A stretch of 64,000 bases of DNA, taken from Methylobacterium currus. Its GTDB lineage: Bacteria > Pseudomonadota > Alphaproteobacteria > Rhizobiales > Beijerinckiaceae. The notes below the pieces were generated by a model. The model was not told where the DNA came from and searched no databases. It was given only the letters and a program-made list of their open reading frames with translations. Positions 40,742 to 48,739 of the stretch are shown here, piece by piece. Numbering within the stretch: the stretch's first letter is position 1; every line of letters begins with the position of its first letter. The stretch covers positions 453,001-517,000 of the forward strand of contig NZ_CP028844.1 in NCBI RefSeq assembly GCF_003058325.1. Reading direction: 5' to 3'. The position numbers and the translations under genes were made by a program.

Positions 40742-41808
40742 TCTCGCTGTTCCGCCAGGCGGCCCCGGCGCCGGCGGGCCTCACCGCGGCCACCCTGCTC
40801 GGCGCCTTCGAGAGCCTCGGCGACAATTGCGAGTTCGGCATCGCCCAGCGCTATGCCGGCGCCGATCCCCTCGGGCTGTTCCGCCTCTCCTCGGCGCCGA
40901 TCGCCGACCTCACCCACGCGGTCGAGACGCGGTTCGCCCATTACGGCGGAGCGGACGACATCGAGGTCCGGATCGGCGCCGGCGGCTACCTGTTCTGCCA
41001 CAGCCGCCGTTACGGCTTCGCCTATCACACCGGCGACACGGCGCCCCGCGTGAAGCCCGCCGACATCCTCGCGCGGGAGATCCGCCGGGTCGACTACCTC
41101 AAGGACCGGTTCCTCGCCGACCTCGCGGCGGGGGAAAAAATCCTCGTCCGCAAGGGACCGCCCGGGGAGAGCGAGGACGCGGTGCGCCGCCTCTTCGCGG
41201 CCCTGCGGGCGATCGGCCCGGTGACCTTGCTGCGGGTCTGCGCGGCGGGCGTGGTCCCGCCGGGGCGGGTCGTGTGGCGCGGCGAGGGCCTGATGCAGGG
41301 CGCGCTGCCCCATTTCGCCCCCTATGCCGCGGCGACCGATGCCGACCTTCCGGGCTGGCTCGCAGTCTGCGGGCAGGCCTACGCCCTGCGCCACAGCCTG
41401 GTCGAGCCCCCTGCCCTGGCGCCGGACGGCCCGCCGCTCTTCGAGGATCCCGGGACTACCCGCCACGCGCTCGACGCCGCCGCACCCGATCCGGGAGGGC
41501 TCGCCGTCTCCCGCCCGGTCACCGGCCTGCGGCCGAACCGCCTCCACGTCGTCACGGCCGAGATCCGCTTGGGCGAGGATTTTTCCGGGACGCGGGCCGC
41601 CGTCACCTTCGTCGATGCCGCGCCCCATGCCCGCCGGGAGGCGGATCTCACCCATCGCGGCACCTGGCAGACGGTCTACGGCGCCATCCGGACGCGCAAG
41701 CGCCAGAGCGAGGCGACGATCGGCCTGATGCTGGCGGGACCGGCCGGCACGGCGGTCGAGACGCGCGGCTGGCGCGTGACGGAGGGGTGCCTGCCGGGAG
41801 TGGGGTAA
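40738..41808 (+). CDS. Unknown protein with SLGDNCEFG motif
   Basis: A 356-aa protein I cannot assign a function. It begins in the ATGA overlap with the flavoprotein gene, so translation is coupled. Residues 24-52 (FESLGDNCEFG, QRYAGADPLGLFRLSSAP) resemble the conserved N-terminus of DUF1796-type putative cysteine-peptidase-like proteins and of proteins often found near surface polysaccharide genes. Later parts include GYLFCHSRRYGFAYH, DYLKDRFLADLAAGEKILVRKG and a C-terminal half (about 245-350) that reads as a beta-rich, carbohydrate-binding-like domain. No signal peptide or membrane helix. Confidence 0.6.
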   Translation: MISLFRQAAPAPAGLTAATLLGAFESLGDNCEFGIAQRYAGADPLGLFRLSSAPIADLTHAVETRFAHYGGADDIEVRIGAGGYLFCHSRRYGFAYHTGDTAPRVKPADILAREIRRVDYLKDRFLADLAAGEKILVRKGPPGESEDAVRRLFAALRAIGPVTLLRVCAAGVVPPGRVVWRGEGLMQGALPHFAPYAAATDADLPGWLAVCGQAYALRHSLVEPPALAPDGPPLFEDPGTTRHALDAAAPDPGGLAVSRPVTGLRPNRLHVVTAEIRLGEDFSGTRAAVTFVDAAPHARREADLTHRGTWQTVYGAIRTRKRQSEATIGLMLAGPAGTAVETRGWRVTEGCLPGVG

Positions 41809-41934
41809 GGCATCGACGCGTCTCTGCTGCCGGAGACTGATTGATGAGGTCCAAACCCAATCAGCTTGATCGAGTGAAGGACTGTTCAGGGTGGGAGACG
41901 GGTTTTCTGAAGGAAAACGCCGCGCGGTTCCGTC

Positions 41935-42411
41935 CTATGGGCGACCTGGGCGCTGCAGAAGCACGGGCCCACTGCCTCGACTCCCGAGTTCATCCATCGG
42001 GTTGCGAAGTGGACACTCCGTCTGAGACAGGCAGCCGCAGCCGATGCAGCCGTCCAGGCGGTCACGCAGAAGGATCAGCCCATCGATGCGCGCTTGGAGC
42101 ATGACCCGCCAGCCCCCGACCATCGCGCGTATCTCGGCTGCTGAGGGGCGCTTGCCCGGTGGAATCGGCTCGAGAAGCTCTGCGATCTCCGCGAGCGACA
42201 CCCCAAAACCCTGTGCCACCCGGATGATCGCAACCCGGCGCAGGACGTCGCGCGAGAAGCGCCGCTGATTGCCGCCGCTGCGCGCTGCCGCGATCAACCC
42301 CTTCGCCTCGTAGAAATGGAGCGTCGAGACCGCCACGCCGCTGCGGCGCGCGACCTCGCCGACCGTAAGGAACTCGGGCTGCGCAGGGCGTCCAACCATC
42401 GATGCAGGCAT
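41935..42411 (-). CDS. soxR: Redox-sensing transcriptional activator SoxR
   Basis: MerR-family activator of 158 aa with a [2Fe-2S] cluster, switched on by redox-cycling compounds. The N-terminal HTH is LTVGEVARRSGVAVSTLHFY (15-34) and SGGNQRRFSRDVLRRV. The dimerisation helix precedes the cluster motif CIGCGCLSQTECPLRNP with C122, C125, C127 and C133, the same spacing as E. coli SoxR. The tail is longer than in enterics (GPVLLQRPGRP). ATG 42411 or 42399 is the start. A near-perfect SoxR box begins eight bases upstream and lies between this gene and a divergent SDR, its evident target. Confidence 0.95.
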   Translation of the reverse strand: MPASMVGRPAQPEFLTVGEVARRSGVAVSTLHFYEAKGLIAAARSGGNQRRFSRDVLRRVAIIRVAQGFGVSLAEIAELLEPIPPGKRPSAAEIRAMVGGWRVMLQARIDGLILLRDRLDGCIGCGCLSQTECPLRNPMDELGSRGSGPVLLQRPGRP

Positions 42412-42414
42412 GGC

Positions 42415-42445
42415 TTGACCTCAAGTTAGCTTGAGGTTTCATAAG
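42415..42445 (+). promoter_or_regulatory. SoxR operator inside a 19-bp-spaced promoter
   Basis: The box CCTCAAGTTAGCTTGAGG (42419-42436) differs at one position from the E. coli soxS operator as I recall it. Arms ACCTCAAG and CTTGAGGT are perfect. It is embedded between a -35 TTGACC (42415-42420) and a -10 CATAAG (42440-42445) separated by 19 bases, the over-long spacing that MerR-family activators correct. It points rightward to the SDR gene. Confidence 0.88.
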
Positions 42446-42453
42446 GGACGTCG

Positions 42454-42469
42454 ACTTGCAGGTGCAAGT
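42454..42469. promoter_or_regulatory. Second palindrome in the SDR leader
   Basis: ACTTGCA-GG-TGCAAGT, perfect 7-bp arms, nine bases after the -10 of the SoxR-type promoter. It could be an operator or an RNA stem at the transcript start. Confidence 0.4.
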
Positions 42470-42552
42470 TCCCCGGGCCGAGAGGCAGGGGCACTCCGGG
42501 GCCGACGCTTCCTCTGGTTCGGGCAGGCTCCGGCTCCGATGGAGCGGACGAC

Positions 42553-43278
42553 ATGAGCACGAGACCCATCCTTGCCCTGATCAGCGGCGCCAACCGCGGC
42601 ATCGGCCTTGCCATCGCCACGGGTCTTGCCCGGCAGGGCGCGCATGTGCTTGTCGGATGCCGTGACCTCAGCAAGGGCGAGACGGCCTGCAAGGCCCTGC
42701 GGGCGGAGGGATTGCAGGTCCGCCCGGTCGAACTGGACACCACCTCGACAGCGAGTGTCACGCGTCTCGCCGAGCGGATCCAGCAGAGCTACGGCTATCT
42801 CGACTCCCTGGTGAACAATGCCGGCATCGGCGTGGATGACGATCCGACGCTTACCACCGCCGACCGCCTGCAACGGACCATGTCGGTCAACGTGCTCGGG
42901 CCGATCCTGCTTACCGACGCGATGGTGCCGTTGCTCGAAGCGTCGGGGCGCGGCCGCATCGTCAACGTCTCGTCCGAGCTGGCTTCCTTCGGCCTGCGCG
43001 CGGACCCGGACTGGGCCTTCGCCGACTTCGCCATGCCGATCTACCAAGCCTCGAAGGCCGCCCTGAACTCCCTGACGCTGAGCTACGCGCGGCAGCTCCG
43101 GGACAAGGGCATCAAGGTCAACTCGATCTGCCCTGGCTACACGGCGACGGAGGCGACGAACTACGCCGGAAACCGTACGCCGGATCAAGCGGCGGTCGTC
43201 GCAATCCGGTACGCGCTGCTCAACGGGGATGGACCGACCGGAACCTTCGCGAATGACCACGGCGAGTTGCCCTGGTGA
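42553..43278 (+). CDS. Short-chain dehydrogenase/reductase under SoxR control
   Basis: NAD(P)H-dependent SDR of 241 aa, carbonyl-reductase-like. The cofactor motif is SGANRGIGLAIATG (11-24), then LVNNAGIG, NVSSELASFG, and catalytic Tyr/Lys in IYQASKAALN. It has GGAG eight bases upstream of ATG 42553. The gene is transcribed from the SoxR-type promoter 110 bases upstream, suggesting a role in detoxifying quinones or reactive carbonyls formed under redox stress. Pairing of soxR with an SDR is the inference; the substrate is unknown. Confidence 0.87.
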   Translation: MSTRPILALISGANRGIGLAIATGLARQGAHVLVGCRDLSKGETACKALRAEGLQVRPVELDTTSTASVTRLAERIQQSYGYLDSLVNNAGIGVDDDPTLTTADRLQRTMSVNVLGPILLTDAMVPLLEASGRGRIVNVSSELASFGLRADPDWAFADFAMPIYQASKAALNSLTLSYARQLRDKGIKVNSICPGYTATEATNYAGNRTPDQAAVVAIRYALLNGDGPTGTFANDHGELPW

Positions 43279-43418
43279 CCTCACCCGCTGCTCAAGCATT
43301 GCTCCCGCGGCTACCGAGGCGGCAAGCCAAATATCCGACCTTCGCCGGAGACGCAGCCCTCCTCGCGAGGTCAAGATTAATGGGGGTGTGAGCTCCGTCT
43401 CCGGAGATTTTGCACACT

Positions 43419-43462
43419 CCGCGTCATTCCGGGGCCGCCCAGCGGAGCCCGGAATGACGCGG
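43419..43462. repeat. REP-like palindromic element
   Basis: Perfect 15-bp arms CCGCGTCATTCCGGG (43419-43433) and CCCGGAATGACGCGG (43448-43462) with an inner CCGC/GCGG stem. This CGTCATTCCGGGGCCGC type is a common intergenic repeat of Rhizobiales. It lies between the SDR and an ABC ATPase gene that converge on it. Confidence 0.75.
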
Positions 43463-43526
43463 AAGGTGAGAAGACGGTCAGAGAGAGACGGAGGGGGTGC
43501 TCAGAAATTCCCCTGGGACGGCTTCG

Positions 43527-44309
43527 TCACAGGGCATCCCGCAAGCTCTCTTGCAGATCCACCCGCCTCTCCCCCGCCAGATCCTCGCGGATTTCTTGCG
43601 TGAGCGCCTTCAGCTCCGGCGCCGCCCGGTCCCGCGGCTGGGCTGCCGCGATCCGGTGGGCGGCGACGATGCGGCCCGGGCTGCCGGCCAGCACCACGAC
43701 CCGGTCGGCGAGGTAGACCGCCTCCTCGATGTCGTGGGTGACGAACAGGACGGTCTGGCCCGAGGCGCGGCAGAGCCGGACGAGCTCGTCCTGCAGCGTC
43801 TCGCTGGTGAGCGCGTCGAGGGCCGAGAACGGCTCGTCCATCAGGAGCACGTGCGGCTCGACCGCCAGGGCGCGGGCGAGCGACACCCGCTGGCGCTGGC
43901 CGCCGGAGAGCTGGAACGGCCAGCGCCCGGCGAGCGTCCCGAGGCCCACCCGGTCGAGGGCGGCTTGCGCCCGCCGGCGCCGCTCGGCCCGGGGCAGGCG
44001 CAGCTTCTCGAGCCCGAAGGCGACGTTGTCGAGGACCCGGCGCCAGGGCAGCAGGCGCGAATCCTGGAAGACCAGGGCGACCGCCCGGCGGCCGGGCTCC
44101 GGCTCGCTGACCGAGACGGTGCCGGCGCTGGGGCGCACCAGGTCGGCGATCACCCGCAGGAGCGTCGACTTGCCGACGCCGGAGGCGCCGACGATCGCCA
44201 GGAACTCGCCCGGCTCGATGTCGAGGTCGAGGCCGGAGAGCACCGTGGTGCGGGCGCCGTCGCGGGTGAAGGTGAGGGCGAGGCCCTGGATCGCGATCAG
44301 GCCCGCCAT
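43527..44309 (-). CDS. ABC transporter ATPase, nitrate/sulfonate/taurine type
   Basis: ATP-binding subunit of 260 aa (SsuB/TauB-like). Walker A is GASGVGKST (about 39-47), Q-loop FQDSRLLPWRRVLDNVAFGL, signature LSGGQRQRVSLARAL, Walker B VLLMDEPFSALD and H-loop FVTHDIEEAVYLADRV. It starts at ATG 44309, inside the last 13 bases of the permease gene, so the two are coupled. With the upstream permease and binding protein it forms a complete importer. Substrate (sulfonate, taurine, nitrate, or another small anion) is not decided by sequence. Confidence 0.9.
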   Translation of the reverse strand: MAGLIAIQGLALTFTRDGARTTVLSGLDLDIEPGEFLAIVGASGVGKSTLLRVIADLVRPSAGTVSVSEPEPGRRAVALVFQDSRLLPWRRVLDNVAFGLEKLRLPRAERRRRAQAALDRVGLGTLAGRWPFQLSGGQRQRVSLARALAVEPHVLLMDEPFSALDALTSETLQDELVRLCRASGQTVLFVTHDIEEAVYLADRVVVLAGSPGRIVAAHRIAAAQPRDRAAPELKALTQEIREDLAGERRVDLQESLRDAL

Positions 44310-45052
44310 CGGAGCATCCAGCCTTGGAGGGCGGTGAAGGCGGCGTCGAACACGCCGTAGAGCAGCGCCATGGTGAGCATGTAGACGACCACGATGTCGG
44401 TCGCGAGCAGGGTCGAGGCCTGCATCATCCGCTGTCCGAGGCCCGCGACCCCAAAAATCTCGGCGGCCACCACCGCCATCCAGGCCTGCCCGATGGCGGT
44501 GCGCACGCCGACAAGGATGCCGGGCATCGCCGCCGGCCACACCACCGTGACCAGGCGCTCGGGGGCGGAGCGGAACCCGAAGGCGGCGGCGAGCTCGATC
44601 AGGTCGCGGTCGACGCCGCGGATCGCCCCGTGGCTGGCGAAATAGACGATCCAGAACACCCCGATCGCGACGATGAACAGGGCCGCCTGCGGGCTGACCC
44701 CGAACCAGATGATGGCGAAGGGCACCCAGGCGAGGCCCGGCACCGGCCGCAGCACCCGCACCACCCAGGCGGTCAGGCCTTCCGCCGTGCGCGACATCCC
44801 CGTGAGCGTGCCGGCAGCGATGCCGAGGCCGATGCCGAGGGCGAGGCCGACGAGGTAATGCCCGAGGCTGCCGCCGATGGCCGTCAGCCACTGGCCGGAG
44901 CGCAGCTCGCGCAGGAAGGCCTCCGGCAGGACCGAGGGCGGCGGCAGGAAGGCCGGGTTGACGAGGCTTAAGCCCGGCACGGCCTCCCAGAGGGCGAAGA
45001 AGGCGGCGAGCCCCACGAGCGGGAGCAGCAATGCCGCGGAGCGGGATCTCAC
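44297..45052 (-). CDS. ABC transporter permease, nitrate/sulfonate/taurine type
   Basis: Inner-membrane subunit of 251 aa with about six helices (for example LLLPLVGLAAFFALWEAVPG and LVGLALGIGLGIAAGTL). The cytoplasmic EAA-like loop is ELAAAFGFRSAPERLVTVVW-PAAMPGILVG. It ends FTALQGWMLRWRA, as in SsuC. It is the middle gene of the leftward three-gene importer: the binding protein ends 25 bases upstream and the ATPase overlaps its end. Confidence 0.9.
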   Translation of the reverse strand: MRSRSAALLLPLVGLAAFFALWEAVPGLSLVNPAFLPPPSVLPEAFLRELRSGQWLTAIGGSLGHYLVGLALGIGLGIAAGTLTGMSRTAEGLTAWVVRVLRPVPGLAWVPFAIIWFGVSPQAALFIVAIGVFWIVYFASHGAIRGVDRDLIELAAAFGFRSAPERLVTVVWPAAMPGILVGVRTAIGQAWMAVVAAEIFGVAGLGQRMMQASTLLATDIVVVYMLTMALLYGVFDAAFTALQGWMLRWRA

Positions 45053-45076
45053 GGGATGCGTCTCACAGTCGGGTTC

Positions 45077-46117
45077 TCACTTGCCCGCGACGGCGCGCTC
45101 GTAGAGGCGCGGCTCGAACAGCCCGTCGAGGGGCACCTCGCGGTCGAGCGCCCCGATCTTCACCTGGTAGCGCTGCATCGCCGCCGTCGCCTCGACGATG
45201 GTGCGGGGATCGGCGGAGAAGCGCGTCGCCGGCGAGGCCAGGGCCCGGCGGATGGTGGCCGTGTCGACGAGGCCCTTGCCCAGCGCGGCCTCGATCACCG
45301 GCGCGACGCGCTCCGGCTCGCGGCCGATCAGCGCGACCGCCCGCACGATGCCGGTCACGATCGCCTGGGCGACATCGGGCTCCTTGTCGAGGAGGGCGCG
45401 CGTCACGGCAACCACGGTGCCGGGCTGGCTCGGGAACATCTCGCCGCCCAGCGCCATCAGGCGGATCGCCGGGTTGCGGCCCGTCACGATCGAGACCGCG
45501 GGCTCACGCAGGATGCCGCCCTCGACCGCGCCGGCGAGCACCGCCTGCTGGGTCGCGTCGATCCCCATCGAGACGATCGTCACGTCCTTCGGGTCGACCT
45601 TCGCCACCTCCCAGAGCCAGTGCTGGAGGGTGGTGTTGGGCACCGAGCCGAGGGGCTGTGTGGCGAGCCGCGCCGGGGTACCGGCGGATTCGCGGTAGCG
45701 CTTGAAAGCCTCGGCCGGGGCGACCCCCTTCTCGGCGAAGCGGGCGAGCTTCGGGCCGGCGACGAACACGTTCTCCTCGACCGAGGTGGCGGCCACCACC
45801 GTCACGTCGATGCCCTTCGACCGGGCGACGCCGAGCGGCGCCACGCCGGCGACGTAGACGTCGAGGGTGCCCGAGGCGAGCGCCTGGATCATGTTGGGGC
45901 CCGACTCGAAGGTCGTGACGGCGAGCGACAGGCCCGCCTGCTTCAGCCAGCCCTCCTTCTCGGCGACGGTGATCGGCGCGGCGGCGAGGATCGGGATCAC
46001 GCCGACCCGCAGCGGCGCGGCGCGGCCCTGCGCGAGAGCCGGCGTCACGCCTCCGAGGGCGGCACCGGCGGCAAGGACCGGGGCTGCCCCGAGGATGCTG
46101 CGTCGCGTGATGGTCAT
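45077..46117 (-). CDS. ABC transporter substrate-binding protein, NitT/TauT type
   Basis: Periplasmic binding protein of 346 aa. The leader MTITRRSILGAAPVLAAGAA has a twin-arginine (TRRSILG), with cleavage near ALAQG. The mature part begins LRVGVIPILAAAPITVAEKE and has ESGPNMIQALASGTLDVYVA, the usual SsuA/TauA beginning, and ends EPRLYERAVAGK. First gene of the leftward operon. Its promoter region (46118-46230) is AT-rich. The substrate is not evident. Confidence 0.88.
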   Translation of the reverse strand: MTITRRSILGAAPVLAAGAALGGVTPALAQGRAAPLRVGVIPILAAAPITVAEKEGWLKQAGLSLAVTTFESGPNMIQALASGTLDVYVAGVAPLGVARSKGIDVTVVAATSVEENVFVAGPKLARFAEKGVAPAEAFKRYRESAGTPARLATQPLGSVPNTTLQHWLWEVAKVDPKDVTIVSMGIDATQQAVLAGAVEGGILREPAVSIVTGRNPAIRLMALGGEMFPSQPGTVVAVTRALLDKEPDVAQAIVTGIVRAVALIGREPERVAPVIEAALGKGLVDTATIRRALASPATRFSADPRTIVEATAAMQRYQVKIGALDREVPLDGLFEPRLYERAVAGK

Positions 46118-46409
46118 GGCCGGCCGTCTGTGGGGAAGAATCGCGTCCGCTTAGGGCATCCTCCTGCGGCCGTGCAAGAACGGCGCAGATATAAGAAAAA
46201 TTATCCATTTATGAGATTTAAATTGGCAGAAAGTTCTCTTGGAGGACAATAACGGAGAAGAACATCCGGCGTGGCCCAGGGTCGCCGCGCCTCCCCTGGC
46301 ACGGCCAGTCCAATTTTTTGGTCAGCACAGGCAAGCGCCGGCCGTCCGGCCTCTTCTAACCTCCGGTCGTCGGCATCGCGCCTCTTGCTGCACAGGAGCC
46401 CGGACCCGG

Positions 46410-47642
46410 ATGGCCCTCTCGCGTCGTGACCTCCTCCGTACCGCGGCCGCCGTTCCGCTCTCCACCCTGGCGATGCCGGCCTTGCTCCGGTCCGCCCGCG
46501 GGGAGACGCCGATCCTCGTCGGCTCGCTGCACGACCAGTCCGGGCCGATCGCCGCCTCCGGCACGCCGATGGTCGAAAGCCTGAAGCTCGGGATCGAGGA
46601 GGTGAACGCCGCCGGCGGCCTGCTCGGCCGGCCGTTGCAGCTGGTGCATTACGACACCCAGTCGAACATCCAGATGTACTCGCAATATGCCCAGCAGCTC
46701 GCCGTGCGCGACAAGGTGGCGGTGGTCCATGGCGGCATCACCTCGGCGTCGCGCGAGGCGGTCCGCCCGACCTTCAGCCGCTTCCGGGTGCTGTACTTCT
46801 ACAACGTGCTGTACGAAGGCGGGGTCTGCGACCGCAACACCTTCTGTACCGGCACCACGCCGGCCCAGACGGTGGAGAAGCTGGTGCCCTACGCGATGGG
46901 GAAGGACAAGAAGAAGGTCTACATCATCGCCGCCGACTACAATTACGGTCAGATCACCGCCAAGTGGATGCAGAAATACGTCAAGGACCAGGGCGGCGAG
47001 ACGGTCTCGGTCGATTTCTTCCCGCTCGACGTGACGAATTTCGGCCCGACGATCTCGAAGATCCAGGCGGCGAAGCCCGACCTGCTGCTGTCGGCCCTGG
47101 TCGGCGGCAACCATACGGCGTTCTACCGGCAATGGACCTCGGCCGGCATGAAGGGCCAGATCCCGATCGCCTCGACCACCTTCGGCCTCGTCAACGAGCC
47201 CAGCACCCTCAACGCCGCCGAGAGCGACGGCGTGCTCGGCGCCTACGGCTATTTCGAGGAGCTGACGACCCCGGCGAGCACGGCCTACGTCGCCAAGCTG
47301 AAGAAGCAGTCGCCGAGCATTCCCTACATCAGCGAATTGGCCGCCGCGACCTACGAGGGTTTCCATCTTTGGGTCGCGGGGGTGAAGAAGGCGGGTTCCA
47401 TCGACCGGATGGCGGTGACCGAGGCCCTGGAGACGGGCCTGTCCTTCGACGGGCCGACCGGCAAGGTCACGGTGGATCACGCCACCCACCACGTCACCCG
47501 CAACGCCTATCTGGCGGCGGTCAAGGACCGGACATGGGTGGTGCGGGAGACCTTCCCGGATGCCAAGCCGCAGGATACCGCGGCGGTGTGCAACCTGATC
47601 AAGAACCCGCGGGATAACAAGCAGTACGAGATCTCGATCTGA
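46410..47642 (+). CDS. Urea/amide ABC transporter substrate-binding protein
   Basis: Periplasmic receptor of 410 aa for a HAAT-type importer, in the UrtA/FmdD (urea and short-chain amide) group. Tat-like leader MALSRRDLLRTAAAVPLSTL. The mature start PILVGSLHDQSGPIAASGTP, then EEVNAAGGLLGRPLQLVHYD, is typical for UrtA/AmiC. Two further stretches, YFYNVLYEGGVCDRNTFC and YIIAADYNYGQITAKWMQKY, match the amide/urea receptors. ATG 46410 is chosen; in-frame upstream sequence is unrelated. It heads a rightward gene set ending in an amidase, which supports amide or urea as ligand. Confidence 0.85.
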   Translation: MALSRRDLLRTAAAVPLSTLAMPALLRSARGETPILVGSLHDQSGPIAASGTPMVESLKLGIEEVNAAGGLLGRPLQLVHYDTQSNIQMYSQYAQQLAVRDKVAVVHGGITSASREAVRPTFSRFRVLYFYNVLYEGGVCDRNTFCTGTTPAQTVEKLVPYAMGKDKKKVYIIAADYNYGQITAKWMQKYVKDQGGETVSVDFFPLDVTNFGPTISKIQAAKPDLLLSALVGGNHTAFYRQWTSAGMKGQIPIASTTFGLVNEPSTLNAAESDGVLGAYGYFEELTTPASTAYVAKLKKQSPSIPYISELAAATYEGFHLWVAGVKKAGSIDRMAVTEALETGLSFDGPTGKVTVDHATHHVTRNAYLAAVKDRTWVVRETFPDAKPQDTAAVCNLIKNPRDNKQYEISI

Positions 47643-47683
47643 GGATCGTTTCAACCGCTTCGAACCCTCCTGCCCGCAATCTG

Positions 47684-47794
47684 ATCCTGAGGTGCGAGTG
47701 AAACGAGCCTCGAAGGAGGCCTCCAGAACTCTCGATGATATTTGGAGATCTCCTTCGAGGCTCGGCGATCTTCGCTCGCTTCGCCCCTCAGGAT
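47684..47794. repeat. Large palindromic REP-like element
   Basis: Outer arms ATCCTGAGG (from 47684) and CCTCAGGAT (to 47794); inner perfect 15-bp arms CGAGCCTCGAAGGAG (47704-47718) and CTCCTTCGAGGCTCG (47750-47764). The CCTGAGG...CGAAGGAG type is a familiar Rhizobiales intergenic repeat. It lies between the binding-protein gene and the first permease gene. Confidence 0.8.
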
Positions 47795-47872
47795 GAGGTC
47801 GCGAATGGGAATACAGCATCGGCAATCGGGTCAGGCTACCCGTTCGATCCCCCTCCCCGCCCGGATGACGCC

Positions 47873-48739
47873 ATGGATCTGTCGCTCATCATCGCGCTCG
47901 ACGTCGTGAACGGGGCCGCCTCCCTGTTCCTGCTCTGCCTCGGCCTCGCGATCATCTTCGGGATGATGAAGATCATCAACCTCGCGCACGGTGAGTTCGT
48001 GATGCTGGGGGCCTACGCCACGGTGATCTCGGCCAATGCCGGGCTCAACATCTGGATCGCGATGCTGGTGGTGGCGCCGCTCGTCGTCGGCCTCGTCGGG
48101 CTCGTCATCGAGCGCTGCCTGATCCGGTTCCTGTACGGGCGGCTGGTCGATTCGATGCTGGCGACCTGGGGCCTGAGCCTGTGCCTGATCGGCCTCGTGA
48201 CGACCCTGTTCGGCAACACCATCAACGGCGTGCCGACACCGCTCGGCGGGTTCCAGGTCGGGGCCTACCGGTCGAGCTGGTACACGATCTTCCTCCTCGG
48301 CATGGCCGTGCTGACGATGGCGCTGGTCTACGGCGTGCTCCGGTTCACCCGCTTCGGCCTCGTCGCCCGGGCGGTGATGCTGAACCCCGGCATGGCCGCG
48401 ACGCTCGGGGTCAACCCGGCGAGGATCTACATGGCGACCTTCGGCATCGGCGCCGCGATCACCGGGCTCGCCGGCGGGCTCCTGGCGCCGGTCTCCGGCA
48501 TCACCCCGGTGATGGGCACCGCCTTCGTCGCCAAATGCTTCATCACCGTGGTCGGCGGCGGCGCGGCGATCATCTCGGGTACGCTCTCGGCGGCCGGGCT
48601 GTTCGGCGTCGTCAACCAGCTCGGCGCCTACTTCACCACCCCGGTCTACGGCGAGGTGATCCTCTTTCTCTCCGCGATCCTGCTGATCCGCCTGCTGCCG
48701 CAGGGCATCTCCGGCCGCTTCTTCAAGGGGACGCTCTGA
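47873..48739 (+). CDS. Urea/amide ABC transporter permease 1 (UrtB/LivH-like)
   Basis: Inner-membrane permease of 288 aa with about eight helices. LivH family motifs: GLAIIFGMMKIINLAHGEFVM near 25-45, ERCLIRFLYGRLVDSMLATW, ARAVMLNPGMAATLGVNPAR (cytoplasmic EAA-like loop) and AAIISGTLSAAGLFGVVNQL. ATG 47873 is preferred; the upstream in-frame stretch is the palindromic repeat. The next permease ATG follows the stop directly (TGAATG). Confidence 0.9.
   Translation: MDLSLIIALDVVNGAASLFLLCLGLAIIFGMMKIINLAHGEFVMLGAYATVISANAGLNIWIAMLVVAPLVVGLVGLVIERCLIRFLYGRLVDSMLATWGLSLCLIGLVTTLFGNTINGVPTPLGGFQVGAYRSSWYTIFLLGMAVLTMALVYGVLRFTRFGLVARAVMLNPGMAATLGVNPARIYMATFGIGAAITGLAGGLLAPVSGITPVMGTAFVAKCFITVVGGGAAIISGTLSAAGLFGVVNQLGAYFTTPVYGEVILFLSAILLIRLLPQGISGRFFKGTL

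Noticed and set aside
41877..41890. Fourth copy of the dispersed GCAGGACTGTCCGGG motif (aggactgttcaggg)
   Set aside because: Too many differences to separate from chance without a genome-wide alignment.
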